A DNA stretch of 64,000 nt, from contig NZ_MTKN01000042.1 in the NCBI RefSeq assembly GCF_001975825.1, positions 1 through 64,000 of the forward strand. The letters run 5' to 3'. Shown here one piece after another: positions 18,593 through 26,984 of this stretch. Position numbers and translations under genes: made by a program. The notes beneath the pieces were generated by a model. It saw nothing but the letters and a program-made list of their open reading frames with translations, was not told the DNA's origin and ran no database searches. The DNA comes from [Flexibacter] sp. ATCC 35208 (GTDB taxonomy: Bacteria; Bacteroidota; Bacteroidia; Chitinophagales; Chitinophagaceae). Numbering within the stretch: the stretch's first letter is position 1; each line of letters starts with the position of its first letter.

Positions 18593-19522
18593 TTAGTTCG
18601 TGTAGGAGTATTTCTTGGGTTTCATTCCTATATGTTTTTCAAACAATCTTGTAAAGTGGCTGAGATTACTAAACCCTAATTTGTACCCTGTTTCCGACAC
18701 TGATAGTTGTTGTTCTTTAATCAGGTACGCAGCTTCCTTCATTCTCAGCGTCTGGTAATAATTGTAGATACTATCCCCAAAGATCTGTTTAAATAACCGT
18801 TGAATTTTACTTTCACTCATACCGGCTTGTAGGGCCAGTGCTTTGACATTGGGTGTAATACTCAGGTCATTGATAATTTCATTTCGTACATTATAAATGA
18901 GTTTTACATCTTCTCCATTCAATGCGTAAGAAGTAGTGTGTTGTCGTTTCTGTAAATCTACAAAGAAAAGGTATATCAACTCTTCAGCTTTAAGGCGGAG
19001 GTAAAAATTTAATAATGCTGCAGGTGCGTGGGGAGTGATAATGTGTGCAGCTACATTTTGAATTTCAGGGGAAATGATTTCTTCATAGAGGTAGGAGGGT
19101 TGTTGTAAGAGAGAATGATTATTGAGCAAATCCTTCAGTAATTCCCCTTCGATAGTGATCATGATGGTAGTGATGAGGGTATTGGCGGGAAAAATGACTT
19201 CCATGGGAAGGTTGGGAGATGGTAGTTGAACGGCGGGAAGGAGGCGGATGTCGCCTTTGCGGGGTTGGGTGTTATGGAAGGTGAGGGTGAGGGTATCGGG
19301 TGATTCTCCCATACGGCTTCTTCTATAAATCAGTTCTTCTTTGAGTTCGTAATGATGGAGCATCATGCGGAGGTTGGGGCCGAAGTCAAAACCTTTCATA
19401 TAACCATTGCCCAGGGAAGGAGGGAGCACGATATGGCCTTTGGCTATGATAGTGCTGCCGGTAGCTTTCACAAAGGCACGCATGGCGCCAATGCGCTCGT
19501 GAGAATTGAATTCGAAGATCAT
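18593..19522 (-). CDS. AraC-family transcriptional regulator (PchR type)
   Basis: 309 residues. The C-terminal 95 residues hold two helix-turn-helix motifs: ALQAGMSESKIQRLFKQIFG, with the second ending FSNLSHFTRLFEKHIGMKP. The N-terminal domain (about 1-200) resembles PchR-like sensor domains rather than a simple arabinose cupin. The gene is divergent from a FAD monooxygenase gene with only about 90 bases between them, so it may control that neighbour; that is inference. Confidence 0.85.
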   Translation of the reverse strand: MIFEFNSHERIGAMRAFVKATGSTIIAKGHIVLPPSLGNGYMKGFDFGPNLRMMLHHYELKEELIYRRSRMGESPDTLTLTFHNTQPRKGDIRLLPAVQLPSPNLPMEVIFPANTLITTIMITIEGELLKDLLNNHSLLQQPSYLYEEIISPEIQNVAAHIITPHAPAALLNFYLRLKAEELIYLFFVDLQKRQHTTSYALNGEDVKLIYNVRNEIINDLSITPNVKALALQAGMSESKIQRLFKQIFGDSIYNYYQTLRMKEAAYLIKEQQLSVSETGYKLGFSNLSHFTRLFEKHIGMKPKKYSYTN

Positions 19523-19612
19523 TATTGACTGATTAGGACTATTTTTTGGCTAAAAGTAGCTATTTTATGCGGATAGCGTTACGGAACTTTGTTTGATCAA
19601 AAACGAAATTCT

Positions 19613-20710
19613 ATGAAGAAAATAGCCATTGTAGGTGGAGGCCCTGGAGGATTGACGCTAGCGCGTCTATTGCAGGTAAAGGGTGTCTCGTCAGTAAAAG
19701 TATATGAGAGAGATATCAATAAGGATGCGAGGGTGCAGGGTGCGACTTTAGACTTGCATGAAGAGTCTGGTCTGGCGGCATTGCGTGAGGCTGGGTTAAT
19801 ACCGGCGTTTATGGAGAATTATCGCCCGGGGGCTGATAAGATCAGGATATTGGATAAGGATGCGAATATCATAGTGGACGAGCATGCAGGGGAGAAAGAG
19901 GAATACAGGCCGGAGATAGACAGGGGCCCATTGAGAAAGATCCTACTCGAATCATTGGCGGATGATACAGTGGTATGGGATAGTCAGTTTGCAGATATGG
20001 AGAGAAGTGGAGCCGGGTGGTTACTGCAATTTAAGAATGGTACGACGGCGTATGCGGATATTGTGGTGGGTGCTGACGGAGCGAATTCTAAAATAAGGCC
20101 GTTTTTAACCCCGATAAAGCCGTTTTTCGTTGGGATGACAGCCGTAGAAGGAAGTGTGTATGATGCCGCTGAAAAAGTGCCTGAAATGGTTGAATTGGTG
20201 AAGGGAGGGAAGTTGTTCATCTTTGGAGATAGTAAAACGTTGATAGTAAGTGCGAAGGGAGATGGGACGTTGTCGTTTTATGCAGGGTTTCAATCTGCGG
20301 CGGATTGGGAGATACAAGGTAGTGTGTTGGATTGGTTTAAGGCTGCGTTCAAAGGATGGGCGCCTATATATGAAAGTTTGATCGCGAATGTGTCAGGCGG
20401 AGTGATTCCAAGGCCGCAATATTGTATGCCATTGGATCAGGATTGGGAGGCGCAGGCTAATTTGACAATGTTGGGAGATGCGGCGCATTTGATGCCTCCT
20501 TATGCAGGGGAGGGGGTGAATATGGCGATGCTGGATGCGTTGGAGTTAAGTCGTTGTTTGACGGAAGGGGAGGATATGCTTGCGGCGATTGCGAAGTATG
20601 AGCGAGAGATGAGGGAGCGGGCATCGGCTACGGCAGCAATGACGTTGGAGCAGACGGAGGTGTTGCATGGGCCGGATGCGATGCAGCATATGTTGGGGTT
20701 GGTGTCATAA
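19613..20710 (+). CDS. FAD-dependent monooxygenase, TetX-like
   Basis: About 365 residues from the ATG at 19613. Motifs of the group A flavoprotein hydroxylases are clear: the Rossmann GGGPGGLTLARLL near the start, an ERD ribose-binding step, the DG motif in VVGADGANSKIRP and the second FAD motif GDAAHLMPPYAGEGVN. These motifs and the length resemble TetX-type enzymes, which hydroxylate tetracyclines, but many relatives act on other aromatics, so substrate and resistance are not established. It is divergent from an AraC regulator. Confidence 0.8.
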   Translation: MKKIAIVGGGPGGLTLARLLQVKGVSSVKVYERDINKDARVQGATLDLHEESGLAALREAGLIPAFMENYRPGADKIRILDKDANIIVDEHAGEKEEYRPEIDRGPLRKILLESLADDTVVWDSQFADMERSGAGWLLQFKNGTTAYADIVVGADGANSKIRPFLTPIKPFFVGMTAVEGSVYDAAEKVPEMVELVKGGKLFIFGDSKTLIVSAKGDGTLSFYAGFQSAADWEIQGSVLDWFKAAFKGWAPIYESLIANVSGGVIPRPQYCMPLDQDWEAQANLTMLGDAAHLMPPYAGEGVNMAMLDALELSRCLTEGEDMLAAIAKYEREMRERASATAAMTLEQTEVLHGPDAMQHMLGLVS

Positions 20711-20885
20711 GAATGTTGGCGATATTAGTGTCATAAATTGATTTTTAGAAGAAGATTGGAGATTCGCTGACTGTAGTGTCCAAAATTGGTTCTAAAGATT
20801 AGGTTAGAAATGTGCATTCAATCGCATCATAATTTTATCCGTTTCAATACAAGCCCCCAGAAGCTTTCGGGATTTTCGATAGCAC

Positions 20886-21218
20886 TTGCTAGGAAGTGGC
20901 TTGACGGAGGCTAGAAGTTTCTTGACTGAGTTAAAAAGTGCAAATGATCGGTTTTATGTAACAATAAGCGACACCGAAAAATCAGAGGTGATCAACAATG
21001 CTTTCAGAGTATACCAGGGGATAATTGATGATTGGCAGGTTGATAATGATTTCGAAATCGTGTCATCTTTTTTAGAAAATACTGATTATAAAATAGTAGC
21101 TGAAAAATTAAACAAAAACAGATCACTTATGTGGAAACGTGAGAAGAGCTTGAGGTATAAAGAATACGTTTCCTTAAAACAAGTGATATATTATTTAGGT
21201 CATAATCATCATGTGTAA
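20886..21218 (+). pseudogene. SatD-like regulator, 5'-truncated remnant
   Basis: The plus-strand reading frame from a TTG at 20886 gives about 110 residues. The C-terminal part (FRVYQGIIDDW, IVSSFLENTDYKIVAEKLNKN, LKQVIYYLGH) looks like the helical HTH half of SatD-family proteins, which are usually about twice as long. No ATG or plausible N-terminal domain is present upstream. I read it as the 3' end of a deleted gene; the family assignment is tentative. Confidence 0.4.
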
Positions 21219-21226
21219 ATTTAATT

Positions 21227-21590
21227 TTGTTAACAGCAGGTTTCGCAATTTCAGAAGTCATACTCGCATTTGCATTCGCAGCCATCGCCCAGATTTATTA
21301 CAAGGAAATAAAAGGGTTTGAGTTCAAGTCTATACTTAAAGGCACTTTTGAAAGACTTTTTATCGCCATAGCCCTAATCCACGACCTTCTACATGCACTG
21401 ACATTATTTACTGCGCTGAAACTTGCCACCAGGTTAAAGCATAGTGAACCAGATTCAGCCCACAACAATAAGTTCAATGACTACTATTTAATGGGAAATC
21501 TTGTTTCTGTAATTGTAGCAATATTCTATACCCATGCATTTAAAGAATTTGATGCGATCCCTTTATTTAATACGATCTGCCCTTGGCCAC
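21227..21590 (+). pseudogene. Membrane protein gene, 3'-truncated
   Basis: Starting nine bases after the preceding fragment (TTG at 21227), the frame encodes at least three hydrophobic helices (ISEVILAFAFAAIAQIYY, LFIAIALIHDLLHALTLF, YYLMGNLVSVIVAIFYTHA). Beyond about residue 115 it runs antisense through the end of the convergent 21567-22721 gene and becomes Pro/Ser-rich nonsense. The true 3' end seems lost. SatD-like genes are often paired with a membrane-protein gene, which fits this order. Confidence 0.45.
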
Positions 21591-22721
21591 CATCACGCCA
21601 ATCCCCGTCATCATCACCACGCCCGCACCAAATAACCAATACACCACTGTCGGCGTACCACTCCCCCAAAAGTAAGCCATCACACACTGTGTCATCAATA
21701 TCACTTCATTCGCAATCACTCCCGTAATAAATATCATCAACCCTCCCTTATTCCCCTTCACCAACTTATTCAATATCAAAAAACCTAAAATCAAAAAGCT
21801 CACAAACCCTAACACCACCAAATGCAAATACCCTATCACCACCGGTCTGAATCCGTAGGCAAACCTGCCCAATGCTGTTACCAACGTCAACACCTGCAAT
21901 ACAATCTTAATAATAAACGCCAGTGAAGCCAATACCCACAGCGGATGTAAATTCTTTATCACCGGCACCGCCAGTATTAAAAACACCAATGCCGCTAACT
22001 GTATCATCCCTGCCGCTCCTGCGATTGTATATATCCACCCTGCCGGATGAGACCATAACATAGACAAACAATACGCCGGGATACAGGCAATCGCCATCAA
22101 AATAACAAACACCTTACTGAAATTAGGTGCCAGGTAAATGTGAAATCGCGGCGCCGCCCAAAAGAACAATGCCATCACCGCAAAGGTGAACCAACCATTG
22201 TATTGAAAATGCAGGTAGAAGTAAATAGCATTGTTATAATAGACCATATCCCCCTTGCCAAACGCCAGCATGAACGGCCCCGCGCTGGAAATTAATAAAA
22301 ATGCAATCGCCAGCCGTAAACAAGACTTTACCAAAGGAGGAAAACTGATATCTGCAATATCATTCAAATATGCAATAGCAAACCAAAAACTAAACACCAC
22401 CGACAATGCTGAAAACGCAATTGACACAGGTCCATATCCCTGTATCGTAAAACTGATGAGCATACCGAAACTGGCTACCTGGTTCAGCCAGAACTGGTAA
22501 GTATATGTTTTCCTATAAGGAATCAAATAAACAAAACAGGTAAATAATATCGTCGTCACCCATCCTGAAAAGGCGAAATGAGAATGCGCGTGCAAGAGGC
22601 ATTTGTAATCCAGCACTGGCAGAGGAAAAGCGGCTTTATATCTTAGTATCACTCCAAGAATGGATACTATCAGTAAATTTACTAAGGACAAATATGCCCA
22701 TTTCTTAATGGTTTCAGACAT
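21567..22721 (-). CDS. Polytopic heme-copper-oxidase-like membrane protein of the nos locus
   Basis: 384 residues with about twelve predicted membrane helices. His-rich segments LLHAHSHFAFSGW and YFYLHFQYNGW resemble metal/heme-ligating helices of the NorB/CcoN (heme-copper oxidase subunit I) superfamily, and YGFRPVVIGYLHLVVLG adds another His. It is shorter than a full subunit I (usually 450 or more residues). It lies beside a Crp/Fnr gene and the nos operon, suggesting a role in nitrogen-oxide respiration or sensing (NnrS-like). Catalytic activity cannot be inferred. Confidence 0.65.
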   Translation of the reverse strand: MSETIKKWAYLSLVNLLIVSILGVILRYKAAFPLPVLDYKCLLHAHSHFAFSGWVTTILFTCFVYLIPYRKTYTYQFWLNQVASFGMLISFTIQGYGPVSIAFSALSVVFSFWFAIAYLNDIADISFPPLVKSCLRLAIAFLLISSAGPFMLAFGKGDMVYYNNAIYFYLHFQYNGWFTFAVMALFFWAAPRFHIYLAPNFSKVFVILMAIACIPAYCLSMLWSHPAGWIYTIAGAAGMIQLAALVFLILAVPVIKNLHPLWVLASLAFIIKIVLQVLTLVTALGRFAYGFRPVVIGYLHLVVLGFVSFLILGFLILNKLVKGNKGGLMIFITGVIANEVILMTQCVMAYFWGSGTPTVVYWLFGAGVVMMTGIGVMVAKGRSY

Positions 22722-22791
22722 ACACGTTTCCTTTATTAACGAATAGATCGCATTGCTGAAAAAATCACTTCATAGATACATCACTTACGCC

Positions 22792-23382
22792 TCACACATA
22801 CACCTTCCCCTTATTCACCAGCAAATCTCCCTTCTTATACATCCCCCTGATCGTCCTTATCACCGTCTCCACCCTCAACCCTGTCATATCCGCAATCTGC
22901 TGCCTCGTCAACGTTACCCGTAACTTTCCCTGCAATAATTCCGGTACCGTATACCGCTTCAACACGCCTCTTATCAACACGGCCGGCTCACTACATGTCA
23001 TCTCTCTTGATAAAATAGACTTCTGTCTCAACCGCATCGCCAGCAAAGTAGTAAATGCATAATGTATCTCCGGATTCTCTTTCAGCAACTGAATAAACGT
23101 GGGCTTCGGCAATCGTAAAATAACACTATCACTATCAGCTACAGCCGCTGCCGGATAACCCATACCCGTAAATAGCGGCGGCTCTCCAAACGACTCTCCT
23201 GCTACAAATATCCCCTGTATAAACTCCTTCCCATTCATGCCCGTGTTCACCATCCTGACTTCCCCGGATTCAATCTGGTAGTAAAAATGTGCTTCTTCCC
23301 CCTCGGTAAAGATAACCCGGCCTTTTTCCGCTGTTAACCGGATAGCCCCCCATTTCCTCAGCAGGTCGGTGTGGATAATCAT
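22792..23382 (-). CDS. Crp/Fnr-family transcriptional regulator
   Basis: About 196 residues from the ATG at 23382 (MIIHTDLLRKW). An N-terminal cyclic-nucleotide-type beta-barrel (IFTEGEEAHFYYQIESGEVRM, GESFGEPPLF) is followed by a C-terminal winged HTH (VTLTRQQIADMTGLRVETVIRTIRGM). It lacks the N-terminal four-cysteine Fe-S motif of E. coli FNR, so like DNR/NNR types it may sense NO or redox state in another way. It is divergent from the nos operon, and the FNR-like dyad at 23481-23496 lies between them, so it is the likely local regulator. Confidence 0.88.
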   Translation of the reverse strand: MIIHTDLLRKWGAIRLTAEKGRVIFTEGEEAHFYYQIESGEVRMVNTGMNGKEFIQGIFVAGESFGEPPLFTGMGYPAAAVADSDSVILRLPKPTFIQLLKENPEIHYAFTTLLAMRLRQKSILSREMTCSEPAVLIRGVLKRYTVPELLQGKLRVTLTRQQIADMTGLRVETVIRTIRGMYKKGDLLVNKGKVYV

Positions 23383-23480
23383 TGTGAACGATTTATTAAC
23401 TATACCAAAGCTAGCCCTACCCGTCATCCGGATAAATGATTGAAAACAGTTTTCCTGATGATTAGTATCAAGACCGTTTT

Positions 23481-23525
23481 TATGATCTGGATCATATCCT
23501 CGCAGTTTTAAGTAGCGTAATGTTG
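23481..23525 (+). promoter_or_regulatory. FNR/DNR-like box and -7 element of the nos operon
   Basis: TATGATCTGGATCATA at 23481-23496 is a perfect inverted repeat with TGATnnnnATCA at its core. TAATGTTG at 23518-23525 resembles the Bacteroidota -7 element and would place the start near 23532, with the dyad centred near -43, a class II activator position. The cytochrome c start is at 23560. Confidence 0.65.
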
Positions 23526-23559
23526 TACTCAGGTATTGTCAGAACACAATCTTTAATAA

Positions 23560-24045
23560 ATGAAAAAGTACGTTTACATAGCAGTGCTCCTGGGGCTGAC
23601 CTGGGCCTGCTCAAATAACAGCCAACCTCCCAAAGAGGAATCCCCGGCACCTGTAGTTGAAGACAATAGTCTTGCAAGTTCCAATTCTGCATCAGCATAC
23701 GATTCCATCAAAGGGGCAGGGAAATTTACTAATGTAGCCCTTAGCGCCACATTAGATCAGAAAATGATTGCCGCAGGCAAAACCGTGTACGAAGTAAAAT
23801 GTGCCGCCTGCCATAAGCTAACCGACGAAAAGCTGGTGGGACCCGGCTGGAAAGGTGTTACGAAGAAAAAATCCGCTGAATGGATTATGAACTTTGTCAC
23901 CAACACTGATGAGATGATCGACAAAGATCCTCATGCTCAGGCTATGCTGGCAGTTTGTATGGTTCGCATGCCAAACCAGCACCTGACTGATGAGGAAACA
24001 AGAGACGTATTTGAATTTATGCGTAACAATGATTCATCTAAATAG
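23560..24045 (+). CDS. Lipoprotein c-type cytochrome, electron donor to NosZ
   Basis: 161 residues. A lipoprotein signal ends at LTWAC (lipobox), and a Pro/Glu/Ser-rich linker follows. The heme-binding CAACH motif (near residues 86-90) sits in a single class I cytochrome c domain, with a likely Met ligand in RMPNQHLTDEE. It is the first gene of the nos operon, almost touching nosZ, so it probably donates electrons to NosZ in the periplasm. Bacteroidota clade II nos loci commonly include such a gene. Confidence 0.88.
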   Translation: MKKYVYIAVLLGLTWACSNNSQPPKEESPAPVVEDNSLASSNSASAYDSIKGAGKFTNVALSATLDQKMIAAGKTVYEVKCAACHKLTDEKLVGPGWKGVTKKKSAEWIMNFVTNTDEMIDKDPHAQAMLAVCMVRMPNQHLTDEETRDVFEFMRNNDSSK

Positions 24046-24052
24046 TTATTCT

Positions 24053-26014
24053 ATGCGGTTATGTTCAATAGCGGTGCTTATCATAGCACTCGCATCCTGT
24101 AAACCACGTAATGAAGCCGGCGCCATCAATGCAGGTGCTGCTGAAAAAGTTTACGTTGCACCGGGTAAATACGACGAGTTCTACAACTTCGTTTCCGGTG
24201 GTTTTAATGGTCAGGTGTCTGTTTATGGTATTCCTTCAGGCCGTTTGCTCAAAATTATCCCTGTATTCTCTGTAATGCCTGAAAATGGCTATGGATATAG
24301 CGAAGAAACTAAACCTATGCTGGAAACCTCTCACGGTTCTCTGCCATGGGATGACCAACACCACCTGGAACTGTCTCAGAAAGATGGTACCCCAGATGGT
24401 CGCTGGCTCTTCGCTAATGCCAACAACACTCCAAGGGTAGCACGTATCAACCTCGCTACTTTCAGAACAGAAGAGATCATCGAACTGCCTAACAGCGCCG
24501 GTAACCACTCTTCTCCTTTCTGTACTGAAAACACAGAATATGTAGTAGCGGGTACCCGCTTCAGCGTTCCTGTTGGTGACAATCAGGACGTACCTATCGC
24601 TGATTACAAGAAGTCTTTCAACGGTACCGTGAGCTTTATCAAAATTGATTCCAGCAATGGTCGCATGTCTCTGGCTTTCCAGTTGCTGACCCCTGCTATC
24701 AACTTTGACCTGAGCCATGCCGGTAAAGGACCAAGCCACGACTGGTTCTTCTTTTCCTGCTACAATGTAGAACAGGCACATACCCTGCTTGAAGTAAACG
24801 CTTCTCAGCGTGATAAAGACTTCATCATGGCGGTGAACTGGAAGAAAGCGGAAGAATTTATCCGTAATAACAAAGGTACATTGAAGAACTCCCGTTATGC
24901 ACACAACGTGTATAATGAAACGACTCACAGCGCTACTTCTGCTATCGAAACCAAAGTGCTGACACTGGATCCATCTCAACTGAAAGATTTCGTGTACTTC
25001 ATTCCCTGTCCTAAATCTCCACATGGTGTTGATATCGACCCAAGCGGTGAATATATCGTAGGTAGTGGTAAACTGGCGGCACTCATTCCTGTATTCTCTT
25101 TTACCAAACTGATGACGGCAATTGAGAAGAAAGATTTTGATGGCGACTACCAGGGTATCCCTGTTGTTAAATACGAATCAGCCCTGTACGGTGAAGTACA
25201 GAAACCAGGCCTTGGTCCATTGCACACTGAGTTCGACGGAAAGGGTAATGCGTATACTTCCTTCTTCGTTTCTTCCGAAGTAGTGAAATGGAGCATCAAA
25301 GACCTGAAAGTACTCGACAGAAAACCTACTTATTATTCCGTAGGGCACCTGTGTATTCCAGGCGGCGATACCAAACATCCTTTTGGCAAATACCTGATTG
25401 CATATAACAAGATCACAAAAGACCGCTATCTGCCTACAGGTCCTGAGCTGGCTCAAAGTGCACAGCTGTACGACATCTCAGGTGATAAGATGGAACTGTT
25501 GCTGGACTTCCCTACTGTAGGTGAACCTCACTATGCACAGGCACTGCCTGCTGACCTGATTAAGAATAACTCTGTGAAGTATTTCAAGATCGAGGAAAAC
25601 AAACATCCTTATGTAACAAAGGGTGAAAAAGAAGCGAAGGTAGTTCGTGAAGGTAACAAAGTACATGTGTATATCACTTCTATCCGTTCCCACTTTACAC
25701 CTGATAACATCGAAGGTGTACGTGTTGGCGATGAAGTATATTTCCATGTTACTAACCTGGAACAGGATTGGGACATTCCACACGGCTTTGCTGTGAAAGG
25801 TGCTGCCAATGCAGAGATCCTGATCATGCCTGGCGAAACCTGTACACTGAAGTGGGTACCAGATGCAGAAGGTGTTTATCCAATATACTGTACTGACTTC
25901 TGTAGCGCGTTGCACCAGGAAATGCAGGGTTATGTAAGAGTATCTAAAGCTGGTGCAAACACACCACTCAAGTACGGTACTAACCTGCCTGATAGTGCAG
26001 TAGCGAAAAACTAA
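24053..26014 (+). CDS. nosZ: Nitrous oxide reductase, clade II (Sec/lipoprotein type)
   Basis: About 653 residues from the ATG at 24053; upstream in-frame ATGs exist (24029, overlapping the cytochrome stop). The N-terminus is a short Sec signal ending LASC, a lipobox, not a Tat signal, as in clade II enzymes. The seven-bladed propeller provides CuZ histidines (DDQHHLE, SHAGKGPSHDW, SPHGVDIDPSG, LGPLHTEFDG, VGEPHYAQ). The C-terminal cupredoxin domain has the CuA motif CTDFCSALHQEMQGY. It reduces N2O to N2 in the periplasm. The downstream genes supply copper and assembly factors. Confidence 0.96.
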   Translation: MRLCSIAVLIIALASCKPRNEAGAINAGAAEKVYVAPGKYDEFYNFVSGGFNGQVSVYGIPSGRLLKIIPVFSVMPENGYGYSEETKPMLETSHGSLPWDDQHHLELSQKDGTPDGRWLFANANNTPRVARINLATFRTEEIIELPNSAGNHSSPFCTENTEYVVAGTRFSVPVGDNQDVPIADYKKSFNGTVSFIKIDSSNGRMSLAFQLLTPAINFDLSHAGKGPSHDWFFFSCYNVEQAHTLLEVNASQRDKDFIMAVNWKKAEEFIRNNKGTLKNSRYAHNVYNETTHSATSAIETKVLTLDPSQLKDFVYFIPCPKSPHGVDIDPSGEYIVGSGKLAALIPVFSFTKLMTAIEKKDFDGDYQGIPVVKYESALYGEVQKPGLGPLHTEFDGKGNAYTSFFVSSEVVKWSIKDLKVLDRKPTYYSVGHLCIPGGDTKHPFGKYLIAYNKITKDRYLPTGPELAQSAQLYDISGDKMELLLDFPTVGEPHYAQALPADLIKNNSVKYFKIEENKHPYVTKGEKEAKVVREGNKVHVYITSIRSHFTPDNIEGVRVGDEVYFHVTNLEQDWDIPHGFAVKGAANAEILIMPGETCTLKWVPDAEGVYPIYCTDFCSALHQEMQGYVRVSKAGANTPLKYGTNLPDSAVAKN

Positions 26015-26024
26015 ACTGATCATA

Positions 26025-26984
26025 ATGCAAAGAAAATTGTCAACCCGTTTTCGGGCAGTCATTTTCATGCTTTCATTGGCGATGGTGGCAGTGCTCTATT
26101 TTCCTATCTGGAAAATAGAGCTGGCCGCCCCCCAATACCCGGAAGGCCTGACGTTGAAAATTGCTGCTAACGGATTACGCGGGGATGTGGATATCGTGAA
26201 TGGATTGAACCATTACATTGGTATGCAAACATTGCACACCGAAGATTTTATAGAGTTTAAGATCTTACCTTTTATACTGGGGGGATTGGCTGTGCTTGGG
26301 TTTGTTGTATGTGCACTGAATAACAGAAAGGTATATTATGGGTGGGTGGTATTGTTCCTGCTGGTAGCGGTTGTTGCGATGGTTGATTTTTACAGATGGG
26401 AATATAACTATGGTCATCACCTGAATCCCGAAGCACCAATCAGGGTACCGGGCATGGCATATCAGCCACCATTACTGGGTTATAAACAGTTGTTGAATTT
26501 CGGGGCGTATTCTATACCCGATGTAGGTGGATGGATCTTTATTGGAGTAGGAGCGTTGTTGGTGTTGCTCTCATTTAAATTTAAGAAAGGTTTTTTTGTA
26601 GTGGCAGGGTTGACGTTGGGATTACAGAGTTGTAGTTCAGGTCCTGCACCTATCAGGTATGGACAGGATGCTTGTGACTTCTGTAAAATGGGCTTTACAG
26701 ACAAGCGTTTTGGTGCAGAGATCGTAACAAAGAAGGGGAAGGTTTTTAAGTATGACGATGTGCATTGTTTGCTGGCGGCTTTAAAAGCTGGCGGACAGGA
26801 AGTAGGCGGGATCTGGTTTCTGGACTTTACTGATGGACAATGGATCAAAGCGGAAGATAGCAGGTTATTGCACAGTACTGCATTTCATTCTCCAATGGGT
26901 AGTGACATTGCTGCGTTTGCAGACAGTGTGCATATGAAAGAATTTAACGGAGAATCACTCACATGGAAAGGGCTATATCGGTAA
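26025..26984 (+). CDS. nosL: Membrane protein fused to NosL-type copper chaperone
   Basis: 319 residues in two parts. Residues 1-190 form a membrane domain with helices at about 12-30, 80-97, 104-121 and 168-185. Residues about 190-319 are a NosL domain with the copper motif CDFCKMGFTDKRFGAEI (C217, C220, M222) and DDVHCL. The join (GFFVVAGLTLGLQSC, residues 189-203) looks like a lipoprotein signal with its lipobox, as if a NosL lipoprotein gene had fused to an upstream membrane-protein gene. NosL delivers Cu(I) to NosZ. The gene starts ten bases after nosZ and overlaps nosD by 22 bases. Confidence 0.85.
   Translation: MQRKLSTRFRAVIFMLSLAMVAVLYFPIWKIELAAPQYPEGLTLKIAANGLRGDVDIVNGLNHYIGMQTLHTEDFIEFKILPFILGGLAVLGFVVCALNNRKVYYGWVVLFLLVAVVAMVDFYRWEYNYGHHLNPEAPIRVPGMAYQPPLLGYKQLLNFGAYSIPDVGGWIFIGVGALLVLLSFKFKKGFFVVAGLTLGLQSCSSGPAPIRYGQDACDFCKMGFTDKRFGAEIVTKKGKVFKYDDVHCLLAALKAGGQEVGGIWFLDFTDGQWIKAEDSRLLHSTAFHSPMGSDIAAFADSVHMKEFNGESLTWKGLYR

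Noticed and set aside
19613..20710. Tetracycline-resistance gene tet(X)
   Set aside because: The motifs are shared by many FAD monooxygenases and the gene is chromosomal with no mobile element; resistance cannot be claimed.
21227..21727. Full 166-residue reading of the truncated membrane protein
   Set aside because: The last 50 residues are Pro/Ser-rich antisense to the convergent gene, so the frame is open by chance.
24236..25024. Long minus-strand ORF across nosZ
   Set aside because: Antisense to a well-defined NosZ propeller; no family resemblance or start signal.
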